A DNA stretch of 64,000 bases from Dehalogenimonas etheniformans (GCF_014672715.2 NZ_CP058566.2:496001-560000); one strand, 5' to 3'. Counted from the stretch's first letter, positions 16,267 through 25,736 are shown. Notes: generated by a model not told the origin, from the sequence alone. Made by a program: numbers and translations.

Positions 16267-16911
16267 TCAATCAAAGATATTGGTTATTTTAACGACGAGG
16301 GCGCCCCGCGATTTTATCGCGGAATCGTTGGTACCGACGTCGATGTGGATTACGGGTATACCGTACCCCTCGTAGAATTTCAACAGTGGCAGCGTTTTCT
16401 CAGCGAAGATCGCCAGTTTTCGCACCACGTCTTCCTTGGTATCGTCGACTCGCCCTTCGCGATCGCCGCCGGCGTTGGTGCAGATCCGTTCCCGCACCGT
16501 TGCCGCATCGCATCCCAGGACGACTACGGCTTTCATTTTGATTATTCGTTCGAGGCCAGCAGCCTGTCCGGCGTGACGGGGCATGCCGTTCATTATTATG
16601 AGGTCACCACTTCCGATACGATTTTTTTCTATGAATTCGCCCAACAACTTCTCTGCAATGCCAAACTGCGAATCGGTCAGGAGGGCGCCGGAGCCCAAAG
16701 AGATTTTCACGATTTCCAATTCAACTTCGGAAAGCAAATCCGTAGGATTCGCAGCATAACCACGCAACTGAGCGCCAAAATCGAAATGGAAACATTTACG
16801 GCCGGCAAGACCTTCGTTCTCCAGGAGATCACCTAGAGGCGTCTTGCCGGAACCAGTTGGTCCGAGGAGCAGAATGGCGTTTGGTAAATATTCAGATTGG
16901 TTTTCGTCCAT
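16267..16911 (-). CDS. Adenylate-kinase-like P-loop NTPase
   Basis: A 214-residue protein with a Walker A loop (LLLGPTGSGKTPLGDLL, residues about 14-30) and an NMP-kinase-like layout: GDLIIMNGMPRHAGQAAGLE resembles the NMP-binding segment, and CTNAGGDREGRVDDTKEDVVRK resembles the lid with its conserved Arg and Asp. Nucleotide phosphorylation is likely, with substrate unknown. It is not the canonical adk. Confidence 0.7.
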   Translation of the reverse strand: MDENQSEYLPNAILLLGPTGSGKTPLGDLLENEGLAGRKCFHFDFGAQLRGYAANPTDLLSEVELEIVKISLGSGALLTDSQFGIAEKLLGEFIEKNRIGSGDLIIMNGMPRHAGQAAGLERIIKMKAVVVLGCDAATVRERICTNAGGDREGRVDDTKEDVVRKLAIFAEKTLPLLKFYEGYGIPVIHIDVGTNDSAIKSRGALVVKITNIFD

Positions 16912-16941
16912 AATCGTCCTAATGAATGAAGAATTTGGCCA

Positions 16942-17247
16942 TCAAGCCACTAGCAGCGCCAGCAAAGCCAGGAGTAACGCGATGTCGAGCAGGAGCAGCA
17001 GGGACGTCAATTGGCGCCCCGGGTCTTGTTGCCTTGATGCTTTGATTCCAAGGAACGCGGCTGGTATTAGGAGAAAGGGAAGAGCCAGTACCAAACCGAC
17101 GAAAAGAGATATGGCCAAAATGCTGCATGAAGCGGTGACACTATAGATAATCAGGAAAGACATGACGCTGATAGCGGCAGCCGATAATCCAATCGAGATA
17201 GCGGCTGAAGGCAATCTCGCCCTAGCTGGTGAAGGGTCTGTATTCAA
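16942..17247 (-). CDS. Hypothetical membrane protein
   Basis: A 101-residue protein made almost wholly of three or four hydrophobic helices (LPSAAISIGLSAAAISVM, LAISLFVGLVLALPFLLI and LLLLLDIALLLALLALLVA). No family recognised. It overlaps the end of the GrpB-family gene by 4 bases, so the two are probably translated together. Confidence 0.6.
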   Translation of the reverse strand: MNTDPSPARARLPSAAISIGLSAAAISVMSFLIIYSVTASCSILAISLFVGLVLALPFLLIPAAFLGIKASRQQDPGRQLTSLLLLLDIALLLALLALLVA

Positions 17248-17765
17248 ACTCCGGCCGCCTTCCGGTCTATGTCTTTAATGAAGGCATCCTTGCTGGCAAT
17301 ATAGGACTCGATATCTCCCGGATATTGTTTTGCCAGAGTGGATTTCAGGAGGCAATATGCCTCCAATTCATCGGGATGGGCCATCATGTAATCACGAAAT
17401 GCGAGGTGGCGGGCGATTTGCGGATTACCGTACTGGAAGACATGCAAGTGGTGGCTCCGTTCGCCCGAGGTTTCCTTAACAAAGAAACGTCGACCGGGAA
17501 TTCCGTATTCGCCCCTGCCAGAATATCCAACGGCGGCCAACCGGCCGTTCGCGGCGTCAACCAGATCGATATTCGTTACCACCGGCATCATGTCGATGAT
17601 CGGTTTGGCTGCGGCACCGGGAATCGAGGTGGAACCGATATGATGAATTTCCGTAACCAGACTCCCCAGGGCAACCTTAACGGCTTCGGCCTCAGAATTG
17701 AATACTGTAGGCCAGGCCGGGTCATAACAGACTACCTTGACTTTCCTGGATTGACGGATATTCAC
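17244..17765 (-). CDS. GrpB-family nucleotidyltransferase-fold protein
   Basis: Member of the GrpB/UPF0157 family, which has a nucleotidyltransferase-like fold. Signatures: VVCYDPAWPTVF, HHIGSTSIPGAAAKPIIDMM and SHHLHVFQYGNPQIARHLAF. Start is uncertain: the frame opens with TTG at 17801, while a GTG at 17765 lies closer to the family homology. Some members occur as coenzyme A biosynthesis or antibiotic-modifying enzymes; no specific role is claimed here. Confidence 0.8.
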   Translation of the reverse strand: MNIRQSRKVKVVCYDPAWPTVFNSEAEAVKVALGSLVTEIHHIGSTSIPGAAAKPIIDMMPVVTNIDLVDAANGRLAAVGYSGRGEYGIPGRRFFVKETSGERSHHLHVFQYGNPQIARHLAFRDYMMAHPDELEAYCLLKSTLAKQYPGDIESYIASKDAFIKDIDRKAAGV

Positions 17766-17915
17766 GAACAAATAAACCTGATTTTCCTGTTGACAGCGCA
17801 ACTAGCGTAGTGGCATACTCTAGTGCGGTTGAAAGTTGGTATCCAAGCCAAGGTATTTTGTCCCACGGTCCGGATGACCAAACCGTAAACCAAAGTATAT
17901 AAAAAAAAGGAGCAA

Positions 17916-18227
17916 ATGTCATTCATGGCCCAAGACAAAACCATTCAATGCGCAGACTGCGGCTCTGATTTCACGTTCAGCGCCTCTGAGCAGGAGTTCT
18001 TCGCCTCCAAGGGTTTCACCAACGAGCCCAAGCGCTGCCCCACCTGCCGCCAGGCCCGCAAGCAGACTCGCGGCGGTTCCGGCGGTTCCAATTCAGGAGG
18101 CGCTCGCCAGATGTTCCCTGCCGTATGTGCTGCCTGCGGCAAAGAGACCCAGGTGCCCTTCGAGCCCCGCAACGGCCGCCCGGTTTATTGCAGCGATTGT
18201 TTCGCTAAATCCAAGAGCGCCTACTAA
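17916..18227 (+). CDS. Zinc-ribbon protein
   Basis: A 103-residue protein with two CxxC-CxxC modules. The first is IQCADCGSDFTFSASEQEFF plus KRCPTCRQARK, the second VCAACGKETQVPFEP plus YCSDCFAK, with a Gly/Ser-rich linker between them. This matches the common 'zinc-ribbon domain' proteins (CxxC-x-E-FY type) of unknown function. AAAAAGGAG lies before the ATG, and a strong terminator follows. Confidence 0.85.
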   Translation: MSFMAQDKTIQCADCGSDFTFSASEQEFFASKGFTNEPKRCPTCRQARKQTRGGSGGSNSGGARQMFPAVCAACGKETQVPFEPRNGRPVYCSDCFAKSKSAY

Positions 18228-18247
18228 TTTCCCCGAGTATGAAATTC

Positions 18248-18279
18248 AAAGAGCCCCCTGAATGGGGGCTCTTTGTTTT
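18248..18279 (+). terminator. Rho-independent terminator
   Basis: AAAGAGCCCCC-TGAAT-GGGGGCTCTTT followed by GTTTTG, directly after the zinc-ribbon gene and before crcB. Confidence 0.9.
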
Positions 18280-18311
18280 GTGCAATTCGCAAAATTGACT
18301 AAAATGTCGCG

Positions 18312-18698
18312 ATGAAGATAGTTATTCTTATCGCCGGGGCGGGGGCTCTGGGATCGGTGTGCCGCTATGCGCTTTCCGGCGCGGTTTACGCCGCGCTCGG
18401 CCAGAACTTTCCCTATGGCACCCTGGTGGTCAATGTTATCGGCAGCTTCCTTCTCGGACTGCTGATGCAAATGGGTTTGAATACAGACCTGATCCCGCCG
18501 CACCTGCGCACCGTGGTGGCTATCGGCTTCCTCGGCGCCTTCACGACATTTTCTACATTCACCTACGAAACAGTCCAATTTATCCAGGACGGCGCGTGGG
18601 GATCCGCTGCGCTTAATATAGCTACCAGCCTTATTTTGGGAATCGCAGCCGTAATCGCCGGGATTTATACCGGGCGGCTCTTTGCGGGAGGGACCTGA
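18312..18698 (+). CDS. crcB: Fluoride exporter CrcB/FluC
   Basis: Small dual-topology membrane channel that exports fluoride. The 128 residues form four helices and hold GALGSVCRYALSG (near residue 9), PYGTLVVNVIGSFLLGLLMQ (conserved Asn) and GFLGAFTTFSTFTYET (Phe-box and Thr/Ser track). No fluoride riboswitch was seen in the short leader. The DUF190 gene overlaps its stop, a pairing often seen for crcB. Confidence 0.93.
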   Translation: MKIVILIAGAGALGSVCRYALSGAVYAALGQNFPYGTLVVNVIGSFLLGLLMQMGLNTDLIPPHLRTVVAIGFLGAFTTFSTFTYETVQFIQDGAWGSAALNIATSLILGIAAVIAGIYTGRLFAGGT

Positions 18699-19033
18699 TG
18701 CGTACTATTGAAGGCGAGCAGGTATTGATGCGCATTTTCATCGGCGAGTCTGATATCGCCGGCGGCAAGCTGCTCCATATGGCTCTGCTGGAACTTTTCA
18801 AGAAAAAAGGTCTGGCCGGAGCGACTGTTCTCCGGGGAATCGCCGGATTCGGGGCCCACAGCCGGATCCATTCCGCTCACCTGCTGCAACTGTCACAGGA
18901 CTTGCCGGTAATCGTCGAGGTGGTTGATTCCCAGGAGCACCTAGATGAGGTACTGCCCGAAGTTGGAAAACTGATGACGGGCGGGCTGATCACGATCGAG
19001 AAGGCGAGGGTGATCAGCTACTCGCCTGGATAA
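18698..19033 (+). CDS. DUF190-family protein
   Basis: A 111-residue PII-like-fold DUF190 protein: LMRIFIGESDIAGGKLLHMAL, then KGLAGATVLRGIAGFGAHS, and PVIVEVVDSQEHLDEVLPE. The start codon overlaps the crcB stop (TGATG). Its frequent linkage to CrcB suggests a part in fluoride response, perhaps as a sensor, but this is unproven. Confidence 0.88.
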   Translation: MRTIEGEQVLMRIFIGESDIAGGKLLHMALLELFKKKGLAGATVLRGIAGFGAHSRIHSAHLLQLSQDLPVIVEVVDSQEHLDEVLPEVGKLMTGGLITIEKARVISYSPG

Positions 19034-19167
19034 CCCCTGAACCACTGGATCCAATTTTATTTCGAAATGAACCTGGTACTAAAACCATCATTCTCTTGAC
19101 TACAAATGTCCATAATAGTATACTCAACGCCGCCCCTCAGTCAGAAAGGCGCGGGCAAGGAGATTTT

Positions 19168-19707
19168 ATGCCGGAATTACTTACAGTTAGAGAAGTCGCG
19201 GATTACTTGAGAGTTACCCAAAAGACGGTATACAGGTTGCTGCAACAGGGATCGATTCCAGCTTTGAAGGTAAGCCATAGCTGGCGGTTCGATAAAGCCT
19301 CGATCGACGAATGGTTGAAGTCAACCGCGGTCGGCGCAAAAGCCAACATCCTGGTTGTCGATGACGATCAGACCATCCGCGACCTTTTCCGTGATATCCT
19401 CGAGGATGCCGGACACCGGGTGATCACCGCCGGCAGCGGTGCCGAGGCACTTGAATACATTAAAGCCAAGGATTTCGCGTTGGTTTTTCTCGACCTCAAG
19501 ATGCCTGGCATGAGCGGGGCGGATGTGCTGAGGAAGATCCGGGCAATCGATCCCGATCTGCCGGTGACTATCATCACCGGGTTCCCCGACAGCGAGTCCA
19601 TGGCCGCCGCGCTGGCGCAGGGGCCATTCGGAGTGATGAACAAGCCATTCGGCGAGGCTGACGTCCTGAACGCCGTAAAAAGCTTTATTCGAATCGGCCG
19701 AAGCTAA
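19168..19707 (+). CDS. Excisionase-type HTH fused to a receiver domain
   Basis: Response regulator with reversed order. A MerR/excisionase-type DNA-binding domain (LTVREVADYLRVTQKTVYRL to RFDKASIDEWLK, residues 1-52) precedes a receiver (residues about 57-180). The receiver has ILVVDDDQTIRDLF, LVFLDLKMPGMSG with the phosphoacceptor Asp, and MNKPFGEAD. Start set at 19168, with AAGGAG upstream; the open frame reaches back to 19096. The PAS kinase downstream is the likely partner. Confidence 0.88.
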   Translation: MPELLTVREVADYLRVTQKTVYRLLQQGSIPALKVSHSWRFDKASIDEWLKSTAVGAKANILVVDDDQTIRDLFRDILEDAGHRVITAGSGAEALEYIKAKDFALVFLDLKMPGMSGADVLRKIRAIDPDLPVTIITGFPDSESMAAALAQGPFGVMNKPFGEADVLNAVKSFIRIGRS

Positions 19708-19763
19708 GGCGGCCGCCGTGATCACTGGCGAATTCCGATATACCGATTGCTGGGAGAGCACAC

Positions 19764-21287
19764 ATGCCAGGTCGTGAGGCTGAGCGTCGCGGCATAACCA
19801 TCCGCCAGGTCGTGGAGGAACGGTTGCTCGGCGACGCAGCCAATACCTTCCGGACGATGTTCGAACGTTCAGGCACCGCCGTAGCCGTATTGAACGACGC
19901 CGGCATTATGGTAATGGCGAACGAAAGTATGTCCAAGCTTATTGATCTCCCTGTGCCTGAGATCGAGGGCAAACACTCCTGGTTCGAGTTCGTAGCCGAA
20001 GCCGACCGCAAAAAAGCCCAGGACTATCATCGGCTGCGCCGCAGCCATCCGGGCACCGCCCCGGAGCATTACGAGTTCAAACTGATCGACCAGAACGGCG
20101 GCAGTCACGAGATAGAGATCACCGTCGCGATGTTCCCAGGCACCGATCTTTCACTGCTGTCTTGCATCGACGTCACGCACTTGAAAACAGCCCAGGAGAT
20201 GGGCAGGCTGACCCGCTTCGCCGTTGAAAATGCGCCGGAATCGATCCTCTGGCTGAGCGAAGGGGGGGCCATCCTTTATGCCAACGGCGCGGCTTGCCGC
20301 ATGCTGGGCTACAACGTCGGTCAGTTGATGTCTCACAACATTTCAGACATCGACACCAGTCGTTCGCGGCGCGAATGGCTCAGGCTGCTCAAGGAACTGA
20401 AGCAATCTGGCTCCATGGTGTGGCAATCGGAATACCGCCGGCAAGACGGTCATGTCATCCCGGTCGAAGTCTTGATAAACTACATCCTGCTTAACGACAA
20501 GAACTATTATTGGACTTTTGCCAGGGATGCTTCCGCCCGACAGCAGGCGGAAAGGCGCGAACTACAGCTTCAGTCGGAGCTCAGCGTTTCAGCCAGGCTG
20601 GCTTCCATAGGAGAACTGGCAGCGGGAGTTGCGCACGAGATCAACAATCCATTGACCGGGATCATCGGTTTTTCCGAGCGGCTGATCCGAAAGATACCTG
20701 ATGAGAAAATTGGCGGAGACCTCAAGAGGATACACAGCGAGGCGATACGGGCGGCGAAAGTGGTCCAAAACCTCCTGACCTTTGCCCGGCGCAGGCAACC
20801 GTCCAAGGAACCGGTGGACATCAACAACATTATCAAAGAATCCCTCGCTCTGCGCGAGTATGAACTCAGGCATCGCGGGATTCAGGTCGTGACCCACCTG
20901 GCGGATCTGCCATGTTTCATGGCGGATTATTACCAGATTGAGCAGGTTTTCGTTAATCTGATCGTCAACGCAGAACAGGCGATGACGGCAGCCAAAAAAG
21001 GTGACCGGCTGGCGGTGACCACCGGCGTGCTCGAAGGCCAGATACTGGTCACCTTCGCCGATAACGGACCCGGCATAAAACCCGAGAACCTGGAAAAGTT
21101 GTTCGATCCTTTCTTTACGACGCGTACCGAAAGCGGCGGGACCGGCTTGGGGCTTTCAATCTGCCATGGCATCGTCCTGGAACACGGCGGACGAATCAGC
21201 GCTACAAGCGAATACGGGGAGGGGGCGACGTTTACGGTGGCCTTGCCCCTTAAAAACAACGAGTGTCCCGAGGTCGAAAAGAGCTAG
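19764..21287 (+). CDS. PAS-domain sensor histidine kinase (soluble)
   Basis: A 507-residue kinase without obvious membrane helices. Two PAS domains (about residues 30-145 and 155-275) are followed by the phosphoacceptor box GELAAGVAHEINNPLTGIIG (near residue 290) and an ATPase domain with NLIVNAEQAMTAAKKGD, FADNGPGIKPENL and TGLGLSICHGIV. This is the NtrB/HPK4-like type. It lies 57 bases after the HTH-receiver gene and probably phosphorylates it. A cytoplasmic redox or ligand signal is plausible. Confidence 0.93.
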   Translation: MPGREAERRGITIRQVVEERLLGDAANTFRTMFERSGTAVAVLNDAGIMVMANESMSKLIDLPVPEIEGKHSWFEFVAEADRKKAQDYHRLRRSHPGTAPEHYEFKLIDQNGGSHEIEITVAMFPGTDLSLLSCIDVTHLKTAQEMGRLTRFAVENAPESILWLSEGGAILYANGAACRMLGYNVGQLMSHNISDIDTSRSRREWLRLLKELKQSGSMVWQSEYRRQDGHVIPVEVLINYILLNDKNYYWTFARDASARQQAERRELQLQSELSVSARLASIGELAAGVAHEINNPLTGIIGFSERLIRKIPDEKIGGDLKRIHSEAIRAAKVVQNLLTFARRRQPSKEPVDINNIIKESLALREYELRHRGIQVVTHLADLPCFMADYYQIEQVFVNLIVNAEQAMTAAKKGDRLAVTTGVLEGQILVTFADNGPGIKPENLEKLFDPFFTTRTESGGTGLGLSICHGIVLEHGGRISATSEYGEGATFTVALPLKNNECPEVEKS

Positions 21288-21556
21288 ACGGCTCCCAGCA
21301 ATCTTTTTCGGGCCTCGGATTCGTCCATCCCTTCAACCGCGACGGTTTTATGGCGGCCGGTGCGGCCCCGCACCAACTTGACGGCGTTTTTGGCAATGCC
21401 GAGGCGTTCGGCAATAAAATCGATGAGAGCCTCATTGGCGATTCCCCGCTCAGGTGTTGCCGCCACCTTGATCTTGACCGCTTCTCCGTAAAGCCCGACC
21501 ACCTCGGTTTTCCGGGCGCCGGGCTGGACGTGGATATCGATCAGGGACCGGTTCAA
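21284..21556 (-). CDS. DUF167 (YggU-type) protein
   Basis: A 90-residue protein of the YggU/DUF167 family: IDIHVQPGARKTEVVGLYGEA, IKVAATPERGIANEALIDFI and KLVRGRTGRHKTVAVEG. Function is unknown in general. Its start overlaps the end of the membrane protein gene upstream, and its end overlaps the kinase gene by 4 bases. Confidence 0.9.
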   Translation of the reverse strand: MNRSLIDIHVQPGARKTEVVGLYGEAVKIKVAATPERGIANEALIDFIAERLGIAKNAVKLVRGRTGRHKTVAVEGMDESEARKRLLGAV

Positions 21557-22992
21557 ACCCGAGCTTCAATCGCTGCCGGCGTGATGTTTCGAGAACGGTA
21601 TTCTATCAGCACGGCGGCCAGCAAAATGATGTCAAAGTAGAAAAAATAGGAACCGAGGCTACGCCAGGCAAAAAACACCGGCAGGATAGCCAGCAGCAGC
21701 CCCGTCGACGGATACTTCGATCCATTCTTGTAATACCACCATAATCCGCCAGCGAGGGCGGCGATCTCAAGAACGGTGAATATCGCCGACGATTGGATAT
21801 TGACAATACCCGTCTCCGTCAGGCTGACCAGGCCAACGCCGAGCGGGTAGAGAGGATCGATCATCGGGGCCATCACCGATGTGAACCACAGAACCGGGCT
21901 GGCAATAATGAACGGGAGGTTGAAAGCGGCGAACGCCGCAACTGCCAGGCTGAGTCCGACCGCAGCCCGCTTTATTCCCCAAAGGTGATAGGCATAGAGA
22001 GTGGCGAACGGTACCAGGAACCATACAGTCTGGTAAGCCGCAGCGCCGGCGCCCAGAAGGAGCATGGCTAGTTTGGGGTGTTTTGGGATGAGCAGCCAGC
22101 CGGCGACCATGAACGGGAAGACAACGAGACGTTTCTCCAGCCCAATCAGACCGGTAATCCATAATTCGAGACTGACCGCGGCGGCGAGGGCAAAAATCAA
22201 TCGGCTGCCGCGGGGAACACGCCAAAGGCCGAACACGATGGCCGCCACTAAAAAAATCCCGACAACCACCTGCATATTGTCCATGCCTGCCAAGACAAAA
22301 GGAACTGAAATCAGGAACGAGCCTGCAGGATACGACAAGCGCGATTCAAGCTCAACCGGCACAGCAGCGGGATTGGATTTTGATTGTTCCCATAGGGAGG
22401 TGAGCGCCTCCTGGCTGGGATATGGGAAAACTTCAGTAAACCGGCCTTTCTGGATGGGGGTTAAGTTGACAAAGGGGCCGTTGTTATCGCTAGCCAGGCC
22501 GTCATAAGTCTCCATGGCGGTGATGATATTTGATGAGGCGTAGGGATTTTTCCCACCGATGAAATTTTCAGTAGCCTGCTGAGTTAAGGCGGCGCCGTCA
22601 GAATATCGCGGCTGCGTCTTGAAATAGGCTAGCGCCGATTTTATCGGGTCGCTGAAGGAGTCAGGCTTGATAATATCGGTTTTCAGTCCAATATAGATAC
22701 CGGCGATAGACACCCCGGCAAAGGCTAATAAAACGACGATCGTTACGGTTACTTTTTTCAAGTGATCATTCCAGCGGGCCAATAACACGTCAGTCCGCGG
22801 AAGAGCTACGAACCACAGGACACCAAACCAGGCGATCCAGGAGATGATACCCAGAATAGACTTGCTCGGGGAAACGACATACGGCCCGCCGGTCAGGCTG
22901 GAAAATCCCAGTTTCAAAAAGATACTTATGAAAAACAGGTTTACCCTTGGGGTCAGGAGTTTAAGAATCGGTGCGAGTGTTAATCGTTTCAA
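21553..22992 (-). CDS. Multi-pass membrane protein, glycosyltransferase-like
   Basis: A 479-residue protein with about ten to twelve hydrophobic helices and one soluble loop (residues about 120-200, starting TDIIKPDSFSDPIKSALAYF). The layout resembles lipid-linked mannosyl/arabinosyl transferases of the GT-C/GT87 group. A TQPRYSD segment follows the first helices, but no diagnostic catalytic motif was confirmed. Its stop overlaps the DUF167 start. Confidence 0.6.
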   Translation of the reverse strand: MKRLTLAPILKLLTPRVNLFFISIFLKLGFSSLTGGPYVVSPSKSILGIISWIAWFGVLWFVALPRTDVLLARWNDHLKKVTVTIVVLLAFAGVSIAGIYIGLKTDIIKPDSFSDPIKSALAYFKTQPRYSDGAALTQQATENFIGGKNPYASSNIITAMETYDGLASDNNGPFVNLTPIQKGRFTEVFPYPSQEALTSLWEQSKSNPAAVPVELESRLSYPAGSFLISVPFVLAGMDNMQVVVGIFLVAAIVFGLWRVPRGSRLIFALAAAVSLELWITGLIGLEKRLVVFPFMVAGWLLIPKHPKLAMLLLGAGAAAYQTVWFLVPFATLYAYHLWGIKRAAVGLSLAVAAFAAFNLPFIIASPVLWFTSVMAPMIDPLYPLGVGLVSLTETGIVNIQSSAIFTVLEIAALAGGLWWYYKNGSKYPSTGLLLAILPVFFAWRSLGSYFFYFDIILLAAVLIEYRSRNITPAAIEARV

Positions 22993-23149
22993 TGTATTTT
23001 CAGATACAACTTCAATCGCTGAATTTTAGCAAATACCGCAGACATAATATAACAATAGTGCCGCCAACGGCAATCAGCCACGGTTCTAAAATGGCCCAAA
23101 CTGTCTGATATAATACCTGTTGAAAAGCAACTCATTGCGAGAGGTAGCC

Positions 23150-23635
23150 ATGCCTTCACTTGAGACCCAACTTTCGAAATTGCTTCAGGACAAGGGCTTA
23201 ACAATCGGCACCGTGGAATCGGCAACCGGGGGCATGATCGCCGAATGGTTGACTTCGATCCCGGGCTCATCCAAGTATTTCAAGGGCGGATTGGTTACCT
23301 ATCAAAATGAATTGAAGATACGGCTCGCGGGGGTTAAATACGAAACGCTGCTGGCTTACGGGGCAGTCAGCCCTCAGGTGGCGGAACAGATGGCAGCCGG
23401 CGGGCGCAAAGCATTGGGCGTCGACATCTGCATCTCCGATACCGGCATTGCCGGTCCCGGCGGCGAGACGGCCGACAAGCCGGTTGGGCTGTTCTACCTG
23501 GGTTTGGCGACTCCCGAGGGCGTCTGGAACCGCAAGTTCATCTTCAAAGGGGACCGCAATAAAAACCGGGAATCAGCCGCGGCAGCGGCGTTAAAATGGG
23601 CGATCGAGCGCCTGGGTGGAGCTACAACCCCTTGA
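23150..23635 (+). CDS. cinA: CinA-family nicotinamide-nucleotide amidohydrolase
   Basis: C-terminal-type CinA (PncC) that deamidates nicotinamide mononucleotide in NAD recycling. Motifs: IGTVESATGGMIAEWLTSIPG, FKGGLVTYQNELKIRLAGV and GVDICISDTGIAGPGGETAD. It is a stand-alone PncC domain of about 161 residues. The start at 23150 has GAGAGG upstream; the open frame begins at 23120. It is convergent with rph, whose end it overlaps by 14 bases. Confidence 0.92.
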   Translation: MPSLETQLSKLLQDKGLTIGTVESATGGMIAEWLTSIPGSSKYFKGGLVTYQNELKIRLAGVKYETLLAYGAVSPQVAEQMAAGGRKALGVDICISDTGIAGPGGETADKPVGLFYLGLATPEGVWNRKFIFKGDRNKNRESAAAAALKWAIERLGGATTP

Positions 23636-24341
23636 TAGCGGCTGCTTGGATTTCGAATAACTGCCTGATACCCTTTTCCCCCATGGCGATGACCGCCTCG
23701 AGGGTTTCTTTCGCGTAGGCTTTTTTCTCCGCCGTCCCCTGCACTTCTATGAATTCCCCCCTGGAATTCATCACGAGATTGAAATCAGACTCGGCGTTGC
23801 AGTCCTCTTCAAAAGCCGGGTCGAGCAGGATATTGCCCTTATAAACGCTGACCGAAACGGCTGCCACCTGCGATCTAAGCGGCATATTCTTAAAGATACC
23901 CAGCCGGTGCAGCTTGGAGAACGCCAGGTACAAAGCGACATATCCCCCGGTGATCGAGGCGGTTCTAGTTCCGGCATCGGCTTGAAGCACATCGCAATCT
24001 ACGGTAAAACTGCGCTCACCCAGGGCTGCCAGATCTGTCACCGCTCGGAGTGACCTGCCAACCAGCCGTTGTATCTCCTGGCTGCGGCCTGAAATCTTAC
24101 CGGCAGAATCCCGAGGCGTACGCGTGGAAGTCGATCTCGGCAGCATGGCGTACTCGGCTGTTACCCAGCCTGTGCCGCTGTTTTTCAAAAATGGCGGTAC
24201 TCTGTCCTCCATGGTAACGGACACCACCACCCTGGTGTTGCCCTGTTCGATTAGCACCGAACCCTCGGCATAGGTCTGGAAACCGGCGGTAATCTTAATG
24301 GGACGCAACTGATCGAGGGCACGGCCGTCTAATCTGGGCAT
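23622..24341 (-). CDS. rph: Ribonuclease PH
   Basis: Phosphate-dependent 3'-5' exonuclease that trims tRNA precursors. The 239 residues hold MPRLDGRALDQLRPIKI, GWVTAEYAMLPRSTSTRTPR, EIQRLVGRSLRAVTDLAALG and TVDCDVLQADAGTRTASITG, with the catalytic Asp and the phosphate-binding Arg residues. Normal length. A small gap separates it from proA. Confidence 0.96.
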   Translation of the reverse strand: MPRLDGRALDQLRPIKITAGFQTYAEGSVLIEQGNTRVVVSVTMEDRVPPFLKNSGTGWVTAEYAMLPRSTSTRTPRDSAGKISGRSQEIQRLVGRSLRAVTDLAALGERSFTVDCDVLQADAGTRTASITGGYVALYLAFSKLHRLGIFKNMPLRSQVAAVSVSVYKGNILLDPAFEEDCNAESDFNLVMNSRGEFIEVQGTAEKKAYAKETLEAVIAMGEKGIRQLFEIQAAAIKGL

Positions 24342-24377
24342 ACTTGTACCTTTCGCATTATAGATTATCGAATGAGG

Positions 24378-25655
24378 TCAGGGACGAGTTTGGCCGGAGC
24401 CGTATACCAGCCACTTGTAGCTGGTGATTTCCTTTAGACCGAGCGGGCCGCGGGCATGCATCTTTTGCGTCGAAATACCCACTTCCGCCCCGAGGCCGAA
24501 CTGGGCGCCATCGGTGAAGCGGGTCGAGGAATTGACATAAACCGCGGCCGCATCCACCTCGTTTAAAAACCGTTGCGCGTTGGAATAATCCTCAGTTATT
24601 ATGGCCTCTGAATGACCGTCTCCGTAGGCGGCGATGTGATCGAGGGCTTCATCAAGGGAATCGACGACCTTGACCGCGGCAGTCAGCGCTAAAAATTCTT
24701 TGCCCCAATCTTCGTCAACAGCTGATACCAGTTTCAATTCCGGCTGAGAGCCCAGTATGGCCATGGATCTTGGGTCGCAATGCAGTTCGACACCCGTATT
24801 AGCTAATTCGGCTGCGGCTTTCGGAAGGAACGCCGCGGCGATTTCCCGGTGGACCAGGATCGTATCGAGGGCGTTGCAGGCGGAAGGCTTCTGCACCTTG
24901 GCGTTGTAAACGATGGCAACCGCGCGGTCTATCCTGGCGGAGGCATCGACGAAGGTGTGGCAGACACCTGCGCCGCCGGCAACCACCGGAATAGTGGAAT
25001 TCTCTTTGACAAACTTGATCAGACCGGTTCCGCCCCGAGGGATGACCAGGTCAATCCGGTCGTTCATTTTCAACAGATGCGGCACCAGGGAGCGGTCAGT
25101 GTTATCGATGAACTGGACGACGTTCGGATCGATCCCGGCGCGTTCAAGAGCGCCAATGATTATTTTTACTAACGCGCGATTGGAGTTGATCGTTTCCTTG
25201 CCGCCGCGGAGGATGACGGCATTGCCAGCCTTGAGACACAATGCGGTAATATCGACAGTGACGTTGGGGCGCGATTCGTAAATGGCTGCGATTACCCCGA
25301 GTGGAACTCTTTTTTTCCCAAGGGTTAAGCCGTTCGAAAGGGTGCGCATGTCAAAGATCTCGCCGATGGGGTCCGGCAGACCGCCGACGCTCCGCACGTC
25401 GGCGGCAATCAAATCGATAGTGTACGGAGTGAGAGCCAGGCGATCCAGCATTGCCGGAGCCATACCGATTTTTCTGGCTTCCAACTGGTCAATGGCATTC
25501 GCTTCAAGGATTGTCTCTTTTTGGGAGAGGAGGTCAGCGGCGATATTTTCCAGCGCCGAATTCTTGGCCGCGATTCCGGTGTAAGCCAGTTTCCGGCTGG
25601 CCAGTTTGGCGCGACGGCACTGCATTTCCAGTTCAATAACGGGGTCCACGGTCAT
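24378..25655 (-). CDS. proA: Glutamate-5-semialdehyde dehydrogenase
   Basis: Second step of proline synthesis: reduces gamma-glutamyl phosphate to the semialdehyde with NADPH. Motifs: KRVPLGVIAAIYESRPNVTV, NAVILRGGKETINSNRALV, and the catalytic-Cys segment NAKVQKPSACNALDTILVH. It ends with ARGPLGLKEITSYKWLVYG. About 425 residues, as usual. ProB is not adjacent in this window. Confidence 0.96.
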   Translation of the reverse strand: MTVDPVIELEMQCRRAKLASRKLAYTGIAAKNSALENIAADLLSQKETILEANAIDQLEARKIGMAPAMLDRLALTPYTIDLIAADVRSVGGLPDPIGEIFDMRTLSNGLTLGKKRVPLGVIAAIYESRPNVTVDITALCLKAGNAVILRGGKETINSNRALVKIIIGALERAGIDPNVVQFIDNTDRSLVPHLLKMNDRIDLVIPRGGTGLIKFVKENSTIPVVAGGAGVCHTFVDASARIDRAVAIVYNAKVQKPSACNALDTILVHREIAAAFLPKAAAELANTGVELHCDPRSMAILGSQPELKLVSAVDEDWGKEFLALTAAVKVVDSLDEALDHIAAYGDGHSEAIITEDYSNAQRFLNEVDAAAVYVNSSTRFTDGAQFGLGAEVGISTQKMHARGPLGLKEITSYKWLVYGSGQTRP

Positions 25656-25736
25656 CACCTTAATTCAAGATAGGCAAAGTATAGTTGAAGGTTTTAACTG
25701 AGGCAAGGAACCTCGTCAGCCGGCCTCCGGCGCAAT

